Origin: Nymphaea colorata
Lineage: Eukaryota > Streptophyta > Magnoliopsida > Nymphaeales > Nymphaeaceae
DNA: 64,000 nucleotides
Reading direction: 5' to 3'
Assembly (NCBI RefSeq): GCF_008831285.2
Contig: NC_045149.1
Span: 13,290,629-13,354,628, forward strand
The first letter of the stretch is position 1. Each line of letters begins with the position of its first letter. The notes under the pieces are model-generated. The model was not told the origin of the DNA, searched no databases, and saw nothing but the letters and a program-made list of their open reading frames with translations. Positions 47,261-59,886 of the stretch are shown here, piece after piece. Position numbers and translations under genes: made by a program.

Positions 47261-47687
47261 ATGGATGGAAGGGAGGCAATGCCGCTATCCGGGTCATCTC
47301 CTTATTACATGCAGCAGAGAGGAATCAGCAGCTCTGGTTCGGGAGCACAAACTGGATTGCATGGTCAAGCAGGCATTCGACCGCTGTCTAGTTCTGGATA
47401 TACTATCCAGTCCAATATAAGTAGCACCGTATCTACATATCCTGTTGAACCCCCAGCGACAGCAATTTCACCTCATGGTGTTAGTGTGGGCATGACAGGG
47501 GGAATGACATCAGTAGAGCCAGTGAAAAGAAAAAGAGGTAGGCCAAGAAAATATGGCCCAGATGGAACAATGGCACTTGCATTGTCACCTCTTTCTTCAA
47601 CACCACCACAATCTCTAGTGCCACTGCAGAAGCGGGGTAGAGGGCGGCCACCTGGTTCTGGGAGGAAGCAGCAGCTAGCATCACTTG
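47261..47687 (+). CDS. AHL: AHL exon 1 (both AT-hooks)
   Basis: Codes residues 1-142 plus one base of the next codon; donor GTAAGT at 47688. The N-terminal half is Ser/Gly/Thr-rich and disordered-looking, followed by the two AT-hooks. The open frame extends upstream to 47150, but that part lies in the leader intron and ends in a splice acceptor, so the ATG at 47261 is preferred. Confidence 0.95.
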
Positions 47688-50600
47688 GTAAGTAGGTGGA
47701 TTTCTGTGTTATGCTGCTTGGGTTTCTAGCTTTCATGTTTCCATTTGTTTCTGGGACTATATGATCCACCTTCGAAGTCTTTTTTTGGTTTATATTTGTT
47801 TAATTTTTTTCTTGGGCATTTAACTGTTTCTAGCCCAGGTTATCCATGAGGTATTCTCTTTCCAAATGTTTTTAGCTGGAAAGTGTAAAGTCATTTACTA
47901 GCTGGTTGAACATAATTTCTTTGGGGAACTCTTCTCATTGGTTGGTAAAAGAAAGAACTGTTGCAACAGTGAACTAAATTGCAGCCATAGTCATGATATT
48001 GTTCTCTGCAATTTTTCTGGATGTTTTTCTCAGATTCTCTTTTTGAGATTGTGTTTTTCTCATGTGAATCTCAGGCAAACCTTGGAAGTGAAAAAATGAG
48101 AAAAAGAGGATGGTAAAATAGTATTGACAACCACTCGCAGATTTTTTTTTTAAATCGTAAAAGTGAAAAAAATGAAAAATGAGACTTAAAATGTATATTA
48201 ACATTTTTTTTTTCAAGATGGATGGTATGAATGGTCTTTTCACTATAACATTGTGATATTTATTTTCTGATGATCTTTTGAAAATATAATTGATATTTTG
48301 CCAATATTATCAGCTGACATCAAAAGGCAATCGAAAACATTTCCAAAGTAATGGTAACATTTGTGAGTATGATTGTAGCACCTTGTTTGAGAATGTTCTA
48401 GAAACTTAGTCCCAATGAAGAATATGTAGAAGCTAAAAAAAGTACACAACAGTAGGATGATTGTGAAGAGAAACTTTTTTTTTGTCCAGTCATGCAGCCT
48501 TTAGGTAACTAATATGTACTAGCATATACTTTTGAATTTTATTTAATTTCTGTTTCACCTGTGGCCTCTTCCTTTATAGATGGTATCGTCTAAAGAAATG
48601 AAATTCTGCAGAAATTTTTGTACAAAGATATTGCATTAACTATGTTTCTATTTTCTGACTGAAATATACAGAACTAAATGGTGAAGAGTCCAATATTTGC
48701 TCAGCTGGTAGTTACCAAATGTATGTTGTCAAATTCTCAACCTAAGCTACTATCTTGTGCCTTACTTTGCCGACCCTCTGTTTGAGTCTAATTGATAAAA
48801 GCTTTTCAATATGGTTAGGTAGAGAGATTGATAAGGACACCGTTCAGCTCCCATGTTTGAATCGGTTAGAGTTTGTTTGGACCTGGTTACTGAATGAGAT
48901 TAGAAACAGAAAGTGTTTCTTGGTTGTCAAACTCTCAAGCACGTTACTAAGAATTTCTCTAAGAACTGTACTCTGAGGTAGTCTTATTCTACCTCTCAGT
49001 CTTTGCTATTGAACTCTTGGTTGTTCAAGCTTAACAAGTATTAAACTGCCATTGTTCTAAGCTCTCTGATAGATTTTTATTTTGAACTATAGTAGTCAAT
49101 AGTTGGATTATAAGACACTAAGACTTTAGGTTAAAGTGTGTAGCAATAACTGTGGTTCTTGGTGTTTGTGTTCCATGTTCTATCTGCATTCTTTGTGTTT
49201 GCCTTTGTTCTTGTCAAACCTCTTCTGTCTTCCTATTTGGCCCTGATATCTTTGTTTAAGGTGCTGCATTTGAAAAAATGATGACTATTCATATGTTGAA
49301 TTGCTGTTTTTTTGTTGCTTTTACTAGTTGGTGATCTAAGGCTGGTTCTGATTTGATGGTTTGCTTTTTTGTGCAATTTTATGTTTTTTTGCTTTATTTT
49401 TAATGGGGCATCTTCCTCAATCCTCACTGGGTGGACCCTTTTTATATTAGGTGAATGGATTGCGGGATCAGCTGGAATGGGCTTCACTCCACATATTATA
49501 ACAATTAGTGTTGGTGAGGTATGTTGCATTTTGGCAACTGATTCGTGACATGTACTGCTTGGCCAACATTGTGTTATGGTACATGCTATCTGTCAAAGGT
49601 TCAAGACAAATGTCTTTGTTGGAGGCAGTGGTTATCTCATACAATTAACATAAGGTGTCGTTTGGAACTAGAGAGCTACCTTATACGACAGACATCATAT
49701 GTTGATTTCATTTTTCCTGTATATAATTCCTGAATGCTTTCTCCCAAGTATGGGATGTGGTTGTGGAGGTACACAGGTATTCCTCCCCTTCCCTCCCCCC
49801 GAAAGGAAAAAAAGAAAAAGAAGAGAGCATAGGTGTGGTTGCAGGCTTACAGCAAGGGTGTGTACATGCATATATATGTATGTGTGTCAGTGTGTGTGTA
49901 ACATTGTCGCAAATATTACCTTTTCTTCAAGAAATGCAATCAATGGGAAAGACTAATTTAAAACAAAAGAAAAAAATCATAATATTTTGAAAAAAATTCC
50001 TAATATTGCATTCCCCCTATTTTGAATTTTTAATCGATGTACTTCCTGTTTAATACTTAAGAAAGAACCTTGTTGATACTTGATAAAGATTAAGAATAAT
50101 ATTTATGACAATAATATATCTATGTATTGTTATGTGATCAACTCGAACAAATTTGTCTCTCTTCTCACAAAATGCTCAACAGTGAGTATTCACGAGGAAA
50201 ACATAGGAGAGTAAACAAAATAGTTATGAAAGTTCAATTTCCTTATATATATAAGAAGCTTGTATTTAAGAATGTAAAGGATCTTGAAGTAGTGTAAACT
50301 GTAAAGTATAATAACCATCAATTACTAACAGTTGCATCCACAGTGCACCTTCCTCTAGCTTGCCCTCGACTGTGGTGCAGTAGTCTACTTGCAGCACCCA
50401 TCTCACATAGCTTGAAGGTGGTTGGTTGCCCTCTGTTTTGAAACCTCTATTACAAGCAGAATCCAGTTTTACTATGCATGACTATTCCTGATTGCTTGTT
50501 TTGTGTCCTTGTAACACATGCAATGCAGCTGGCGTACCACCTATATCAACAGTATGTCTGGACGTGTTTTCTTTGTGATTCTTTGTTTTGGATGCAGGTT

Positions 50601-53600
50601 TGTGCTATACATTCACACACACACACACACACAAAACAGAAAGTCCTTTGATAAGAAATTTTGGTAAATTTTTATATTTTATAAGTCGTCAAAGGACTAT
50701 TTATAAATTAGGTAATGAAAGAAAAAAGAATTAAGTATAAAATTAAGAAAGTGCTTGATAAGCTTTCTCTCTCTCTCTATCTCCATCCCCTTTGTCTCCA
50801 ACTGCACCGCTGCTGTTGGTGGCTCTCCTCCTGTTGTTACCAGGTAACTTCTTTATCCCTCCTTTTCCTTCACCTTTTTTGGCCGCACCTGGGTTGCAGG
50901 TGGCACCCTTACCAAATGTGTCTTACGTACAATATGGCTTTTCTTTTCTGGTCACCAGAATTTCTATTCATGTTAGGCACAAAAACAGGTTGTGGCATTT
51001 CTGTCCATGTCAGAAGAGGGAGGAACTATTGTTGAGAAACCCTAATTGATTCGTTGTATTGACCAACCATTATTCTTATTTTTTTTACCAGATTTCTCAT
51101 AGTTTTTGTGGGAAATAATCAAGATGTTTGTCTCAGTCTTGCATGACTCGTAACTTTGTTGAGTTGGATGATTTTTGAATGAGTCTGACCAACTTTTGGA
51201 TGATTCTGGGTTCACCTTCTGAAAGATATCATTTACATTCTTGGGTGTAAGCAATGGCAGGTATGTGTTTTTTTTTTCCACCATGTATTCTTAATTCATG
51301 TAATGTTTTGCATATATTTACGAATTAGGGCGTGCATGAAAGGATTGAGCTGCCATCTTGTTGTTGGAGACTCCTCCATATCTCCCATGTCTTCTTTCTC
51401 ATGTTAATGATTCTGGACGTTACAATCTAACATGTCATCAAAGCCAGGCTGGATCTAGGGACAGCCTGCCTTCCAATGGAGTGATGTTGGACATCTATGT
51501 CTGCCCAGTTAGGGTTTCTTCCGGGATATTCCTTTTCTGTTAATCTGTGTTTGTTTCTTTTCAGACTTCTCATTCCTTGAGTCCCTTTCTTTTCTGATTT
51601 CCCACTTTAATATCCTTCTTTGTGTTATTTGGTATGAAATTCCAGATTTTTCAGATTGCTGAAGACATTCTCTATCTTCCATCTCCCTGATTGATGTCCT
51701 TTTCTTACTTTCTGGTTTTCTGTTTGGATACATCTCTGTTTATTTGATTTACTATTCTCTGACTTCTTGATTGCTGTAATCTGAATTGCTTGTCCTACTT
51801 CTGATTTTCTCTCTTGATACCTCTCTGTTTATCTGATTTACGATTCTCTACTCCTGATTGTTATAATCTGAGTTGCTTGCCGTATTTCTGGTCATCTGAT
51901 TTTCTCCTGTTCCTTCCTATTTCCAATCTTTCAGGTCTACCAGAGTTGTTTTCTGTTCTGTCTTTATTCTTGGCTGTTAGACATGGCAAGATACAAGGCT
52001 TTTAGGTTGCAAAATCACGGGATTGAATTCAAAACCAACCCCTACATTCTCTCTATTGATGGTTTAAATTGGACGTCTGGGAACTCTGATTAATCTGCAA
52101 TATTGAAGACTGCTTTCTTGTTTGGTGTCAAGGCAATTCCAATAAAATAAAAGAAAACAGAAAAAAAGAGAAAAAAAGAAGGTGAAAAGAAAAGAGAAGA
52201 TCAATACACTTGTTGCAGTAACCTGTTTGGGAGCTTACTTGTCTGTTAGTTCCTTGATATATATTTGATACTATGCCTTGCAGAATTCAGTTTTGGTCAA
52301 TCCTTGCTGTCTCTATCCTTTCTTATCTTTAAGTGTCAATCTCTAATTCTTCTTGTTATTAAATTCAAGTGGGATTCTCTTCTTATCATTCTTCCATTTG
52401 CTTTAATTTCCTTAGTCAGTTTCTTTTTGAAAATTTGAATAATTGGAATTTCTTGACTTGGAAGAGAGAAATTTTTTCTTTGATAAGGAGTCAGGGTCTC
52501 TTCGCTTGGATGGAACCACTATAGTACCTCTAGATTTCGTTGCACATGAGTAAAAAAATGAGAAAAGGTTTACTTCAATAGTACAGGTTAAAAAGCTAGA
52601 CTTACGTCCACCATGAGGACTCTCCAGTAGTAGAATGCATGACTTCTGCATTATCGCAGGAGATTCTTGTGGCCATTCCCTATGATTGCTTATCCATACA
52701 GGCCTGGGACAGGTCCCTTGTACCTGTGCAGACACTATGATACTCCAATACTAGTACTCGGACACATCATGACGCTTTTTTGATCAGGTTTGGGCCAAAC
52801 ACGATCCAAAATGCATTGAATCCTAATTCTATTTTTAAAAAATGCATGATTTTTTTGTGAGATTTTGTGCGTGCGTGTGTGTGTATATATATATGTATCC
52901 ATGTCCCTATACCCATTTTTTCAGAACTGTTGTACCTATACCCACTTCGCCATACCCATACCATCCATGTCACACACTGTTTGGATGGAGGGAAAGAGAG
53001 GGAAAGGAATGGATGGAAGGAAAATGAATGAAAAAAAGGGAAGGGAATGGAGAAGAAAGGAAAGGGAAGTAACGTCCATTCCCTTCCCTCTCAATCTTTC
53101 CATTTTTGGAGGGATTGAAATCACATTAAAACATCTTTTCCTTTCCCTCCCTTTCTTTTCCTTTCCTTTGCACCCAAACACAGTTATTGGCTCTCCTAGT
53201 TATTAGCTCTCCTTTCCTTTCCCTCCTTATTAATTAGTCTTCCAAACACAAGAAAAACCTTTCGTTCCATTCCTTTCTCTCCCTCTCCCTCCATCCAAAC
53301 AGGCTGTTGACCCATAGTCCCCACAGTCCATATCTGGTTGCTATCACAATGGATAATAGAAAGTAGTATGTTGATTCCAGACCAGCCACTCATGTGATGA
53401 GTGATGTAGGCAATCTCCTAAATCCCATTTCTTACATAGCAAGAATAGTGTTGTCACTATTGATGGAACTCTCCTCTTTGTTATCCATAACGTAAACTTT
53501 GTCATTCCCATGGTTTTCTCTGAACTCTAAATTTCTGATGTCTATGTTGCTAATATCAAGGAAAATATTGTTTCTGTGTCTAAATTAGTTGAATTTGCTT

Positions 53601-56600
53601 CTTCCTTGCTGATCAAGGACTTTTGCACAAAGACAATGACTAAGGGAAAAAAGCAGGGCAATATACATTTATTCTATGAACATCCTTGTGGTCATCCCCC
53701 CTTGAAGCTCCATCTTGAGTCTCCAGTTTTGTCCAATTATGTCTTTAGTATCTCTAAATGTAATTGCCGGTTAGGTCCTTGTGGACATTATTTTGTCAAG
53801 AAGCTCGTTTTGAGTAATCTCATTCCACAAAACAATGTGATAGTTGTTGGGTTTAAAAGGGTTGTTCTAAGGAAAATGTATACAGTGGAGGGTGAAAGCA
53901 TCATGTAGGTTGGACTGTTGGGGTTGGGTCCTTCAGTTAAACTTGTGATTACCTTATAAATAGGGTTTGATATGGTGCTTTCATTGTTAGGCAGCTAATA
54001 AAAAGGATTTTCCTCTAGAGGGGATAGCCCTAGTATGCGTGTTAGCTTCTTGGATGTTCGTGTTATAGCTAAGACCAGAAGAATGTTGGTACAAAAACAT
54101 GTCGACTGGGGGACGATGGAGGAAATTATGGCCATCTTGGCCATAAATTTAGCGGAAGAAGTAGGCCATAAATTTAGCGGAAGAAGTAGATGATTTGGGC
54201 AGAAAAACAGATGCTTAAGGGATTGCTCGAAGGTGTGATCAGCACTGAGCATACAACAAAAGTTACAGGTTTGGAGAAGAACCTTTTGACAACTTAGAAG
54301 AGTGTTCCTATTGGTAACACTGGTTTGGTATAACCGAGTGATTGTTTGGAGTCTTCAGATGATGGATCTGAAGAAGAGAATGCTCTGGTTCAAACTTTTC
54401 AAAAGATGCTCATTACTAAAATGCCATTAGTGTTCACCAAAATGGAAAGGTTCTTGGACTCTCTGGAAAGGTCAGGACTAATGAGAATTCTTTAGGAAAA
54501 GTCAGAACTAACCTTAACAAAAAGGTCAAGGCTCATTTTTATGTCATCAGTACTAACCATACCAAAAAGGTCAGGACTCATTGCAATTGTATGCTATTAG
54601 TAGTAGCATTGACATGATGGTTTAGATGGAAGCAAAGAAGAGGATAGAATGGGAAATGACCAATAAAACTGACGATACCAGAGAAGATGTGGGCAATTTT
54701 GTAACGTCTTCCCAGTCTGATCTCTATCCAAGTAATCACTCATCTGTAATGTCAAACATCGGTCGGCAGTTGCCACCACGAGTGTCAAGATATTCTAAGG
54801 CCTCTTGAATGTTCAGTATAACTCTCATTTGAAAGTGAGTAACCACTGGGGCTCACTTGACTCCCATGGAATTCGTTAGAGCTGAACCGGGTATAGCGGC
54901 AAAGATCTGCTGTGGGGTTCTATTGACCACCCTGGTAGCCAAAATTAGGCTGGCTTTGACTCAGGCAACTACAACGTGGAATGGAAGGAAAGTGGAGCAT
55001 CATGGAAAGCCACCCTGGCTGAAAGTCATGGAACCTCAATGAATGTGTGTTCTCATAACGGAATCAGCAAAAAGGGGGCTGGATTGAGGTTGATCCAACT
55101 AGCAGTGGAGGAGGTGGAGACTATGGCAGCGGGAATGGTGCTGTTAGTAGCTATGGTAGTGGTGGTGGAATTGAGGGTACTTATAATAATTGCCAAAGAG
55201 GGGATTTGTATGGTAGCCATGACAGGGACGCTGGGTCATAAAGTCAACTTATACCCTCTGCACCACATCCTTACAGCATTCTCGGATCCTCTTGGTGGAT
55301 ACCAATAGGTGGAGGAGTCGCCATGGGATATGCTGCACGTGTCATGAATGTGTGGCATCAAAATGTTACAATGTCTTTTATTAGTTAAACATGCATATAG
55401 CTCATTGTTGACTACGTCAGTTGTGGAAATTTTTATGACTAGAGTAACAATTTGAGTATGCAGGTGCCATATGTACTTACATCTATGAAGACCATACATG
55501 CACATGGTTTTAGAATTTAGCTGTCTCCACATTTTTATCTTTCACACCCATGTTGTATCTTGTCCTTGTACCTACGTGACACAGGTGCCAATTGTTATGC
55601 TCTGTGGTTCAATACCTACTGTGCTGCTGTTTACCTGGTATATTTTGATGCTTCTCTGATGATGTGGTCTCTGTTGTTGATACTATCTTTACCTAAGCTA
55701 TTAGGCACCAGGTGGTGTTATTTTATCTACTCTTTGCTGAGGCTATACAACTAACCTCTCGAATGGCCTCACTTTGGTTGGAGATTGTAGATCTCTCTGT
55801 TCCTCCTTGATTTGAGTTGGCAAATGAATGACTGACCTACAGTTCTGTAGATGAAACGAAATTTAGTGTAATACACATTTTTGTCTAATCTCTTCAATGT
55901 CCTCAGCTTTATAGGATTGTAGATATCTATTTCACTCCTTGACTGGAGTCAGCGACTGAATTTTAAGTTTCTTGCCTATGGTTCTAGAATTGAGTCATAT
56001 TTATCTAAATACACTTTTTGATGCTTCTACAATGAAACGTGTTTATAGCAGAGCTAATATGGAAGATAGCACAGCTATAAAACAAACAGGAGTCTGGACC
56101 TTCAAATTAGGATGGAAAAGTAAAACTGATCATGTTTGTCACTGGTTTGATTTTTCATGAAGTATCAGTGCATGAAAAGAATGCTAATGGCTCGAAAAAG
56201 TGCAACATAACTATCTATATGCCTCTCTCTCTCTCTCTCTGTCCCTCCCTTCCACCATCTCTCTCTTGCACACACGCATGTCTAGACAATCATTTAATTC
56301 TTGCTTATAGCTATGTTAGGGATGGAAACCTGTGAGGGTAACTTGCATGTATTCTGGGTAACTTGCGTGTATTCTATATCTGTCTCACTTGCTGATGATT
56401 TCAGGCATACATATTGTGGCTTTACATTTGATAGTCGTTGGTTCTCTTTGAGCCTGTTAGAATTCAGAATCCCGTTTCACCATGTTGCAGGATATCGCAT
56501 CAAAGATAATGTCATTTTCACAACTAGGCCCTAGGGCAATCTGCATCTTATCTGCTAGTGGTGCTGTTTCCACTGTGACACTTCGTCAACCATCAACATC

Positions 56601-59600
56601 TGGTGGCACTGTTACATATGAGGTATATGTTATTTGTTTGTCACTCATGCTGTCCACTGAATTGGTGCCCTTGACTATGTGGAACCCTCTGTCACACAGA
56701 TACGTGGGTTTGGCCCACATACCCGTATCCGATACATGGACACACGTATCCGGATACAGGACACGGGTGGGACACGCAAAAAAATAAACTATTAATTTAA
56801 TGTTTTTTTTTCATTTTATCATTTTTTTGTGATGCATTCAATTATTTCCATGAACAATCCTTTCAAATAGTCAGCACTTTTGTGATAAAACAAACTTTCT
56901 TATGAGATTGTAAGGGTGAACTATTAATTTAATATTTTTTTTTTCATTTTATCATTTTTGAGAAATATAAAATTTGCCGTATCTGCGTATCCAAAATTTT
57001 CAATCGCCGTACCCATACCCGCACCCATGTGACATAGATGGAACCTTGTTACCCACTTCAAGTACCTTGGTTTGTGCCCAAAGCCTAGTTGTAAGTGCCT
57101 AACATGTAACTCTTACCCATATTGGTCAGTTTCAAAGTTAGATACCAAATATAAACTATAAGTAAAAAAGTCGTTCATTTTAATTTTTATATTAAAAGTA
57201 CAAAAAAAAAGAAAAAGAAAAGGTAGTCTTTCTATGAGAAAACATGAATTGCATAAAGATGACAAAGATAAGAAGTATATCCTATCTACGATATGCCTGT
57301 TTTCATTAGAAATGAAAAAAATTGACAACTTATCTAAATAAGAATACTTAGGAATCAAAATAAATAAGCTCTTATAGTATATGACTTCTTATTGGAGCCT
57401 TAAAACAGCTTAATGGTCATAAAAATTGAATTTTTGTATTTCAGAGGACAAACACAAGCTGTTACAGGAAAAAAAAACAATGAAAGTTTAATTTTGTTGC
57501 ATGAAATCAGTCCTAAATTCTGTATCAAATGTGTTAGAATGCCTTTCGTATCACACTCAATATTCAGCTTTTAAGAAATTTATGTAATTTTAAGTTAAAA
57601 AACATATTTTGTCATTTTTAATGTTTTGAACATGTAACTTAAGATGCACTGTTATGTACCATAACATGCTATATGGGGGCCTAGCGTAAGCTACGGTTGA
57701 TATAGTATAGGTGGACTAGTATTCTTTTTCTTCATAGTCTCATTATGTATAACACTGTCCTAGGCTTCTTAAGTGGTGCCGTCCAGGTTTCTTTCCGTAG
57801 CTTTTTACATGTAAAAATTAAACTATATGGCACTTCAATTACTTTTTGTTGTGAAATTTTTTGTCACTTTTCAAATTTTGAAGACAACTTCAGTTATTAA
57901 TAGGCCTTCTTAACTAGCATGATTGACTGCTAAGACCTCATTAAGTTTTAGGTCTTGCAGGGGTGGGGTTGGTGGGGGAGGTTGCTTTGGCCATAGGTAG
58001 GAGAAACATAGTAAGCTATGTCAAATGATTAAGTATGTATGTGTGTATGAATGTATGTATATGTTAGTGTTAAAAATATCCTTCTTGTGTTTTTTATTGT
58101 ATTGTTGCTTTTCTCGGGTGCTCATCTAGAAATTTGTTTTTTTAGAAATCTTTGAACTTTCAAAGAATAAATAAATATAAAATCATGAGAATTTGGGTTT
58201 TATAGTATTTTTGTTTAAAATATTTGAAAATTAGTTATTAAAATGCTAGTAGAAACATTCAGAAATTTAAAATATACTAAAAATCATGTGTGAAAAAATT
58301 CATTTTTGGTTTGCTCAAAATATTGCAACTTTTTCACTTTTTTTTTCCTTTTATGTTTATTTTCCCTTTATACTTTGGCCATCTGTCCATCTAGATTAAG
58401 GCTGGGCGTCGGGTCGGGTGCCCGACGGGTACCCGGAACCCGCCCGACTTGGGCCCAAAACAAAAGAACGGGGCAGTTTTTCGGCCCGGTCAAAATTTTT
58501 AATATATATTTTATTAATTTATATATATATATATATAATTATAATATTGTATGATTAATTATATTTATAAAGTTGTCACAAAAAACGCGTTTTATTTGAA
58601 AAAAGCGCGTATAAAACGTGAAAAACAAGTTAGCCGTATAAAATAGACACTTGTATCATGTCTTTTCCAATGAAAAAATATAGCCTGTTAGGCTTAAATG
58701 TTTGTGACAATTTTATATCATTGAATTTAAACTGCTACAAAATTTATACATGCATCATAATCAAACAATTAAATGTTGGTTCTTATAAAATTGACTATAT
58801 AGGTTGCATCTGCATGTGATTACCATGAATCTCAATATGCATATCTTTGTAGGCACTTTTGAGACCATGTCCTTTAGACCTGGGCAACGGGCCGGGTACC
58901 CATCGGATACTCGGTACTCGGCCCGGTCGGGTCCAGGTTCGGGCCGAGAAAATGGCCTGGCGGCCCGGGCCCGGGCCTGATGTGTGGCCCTGGTCGGCCC
59001 TGCCCGGCACGATCTGGCCTGTTTATAATTAAAAATAAATAAATTTTTAAAATTTCTTAAAATTTAATAATATGTATTTTATTAGTAAAAATATATTTTA
59101 TATTACTAAAATTTTTTTTATAATTAAAAAATATTTTTTATTACCAAACGGGCCGTGGGCTGGGACCTGGGCTATCGAGCCGGGCCCGGGCCGGGCTTCG
59201 GGCCCGACGGGCCGACCTGGCCCGTTGCCCAGGTCTACTGTCCTTGGGTCACACTCACCCAAGAAAAATGCCATGCCTGCATTATCGGTTATGTGACAAG
59301 TTCCAGATCTGTCAAGTGGGTTGCTACATTATCTGCATGATTCTTGTACAAGTGTTTCAATTTAATAAACCGTCTTCGGAATTGCTAATTAGATGGAACA
59401 TGAATTGTACAGTTGTTAAGATTAGTATTTCATGAAAGCTGCATACATGTGGCATCTTCAGTTATTGTCTCATAACATCTATAATATATTTATATGGTAA
59501 CATCTAAGTCACATGGGTACTTAAGTAAGGTCCATGTATCTGAGTTGCCGTACCTATACCCAAAATAGGTACTTGGACACACTTGGGTACCTATAGATCC

Positions 59601-59851
59601 AAACTGCTCAATAATTTTACTGTGATTTAATTTTTTTCACCTTACTTTTTATTCTATTCTTTGGATGTGAAAATTCGATTGATGTTCATATTTGATTAGG
59701 GGGGCTGCTGGGTTGTTCATATGTTTAAAGTTTTTTACAGGTTTTTTAAACACATTGCTGCAAGAGCCATTGATATATATTTTTTATGTTATTTATTTGT
59801 TTATGTTGGTGTATATTTTTTATTTTGATACATATTTTATAAGTATTTTTT

Positions 59852-59886
<35 letters not shown>

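Larger units (their letters stand above)
49519..56490 (+). other. AHL intron 2, about 7.0 kb, transposon-rich
   Basis: This intron contains a (CA)n run (50613-50634), pyrimidine-rich unassigned DNA (50.7-52.4 kb), a decayed inverted-repeat element (about 52700-52976), a purine/pyrimidine MITE (52977-53302), a possible copia fragment (53540-53905) and a Gly-rich coding relic (54880-55340). It is far longer than intron 1 or 4, and the inserted elements account for much of that. Confidence 0.85.

Noticed and set aside
52865-53206. 113-aa and 81-aa frames around 53 kb
   Set aside because: They translate a MITE's purine/pyrimidine inverted repeats; low complexity in every frame.
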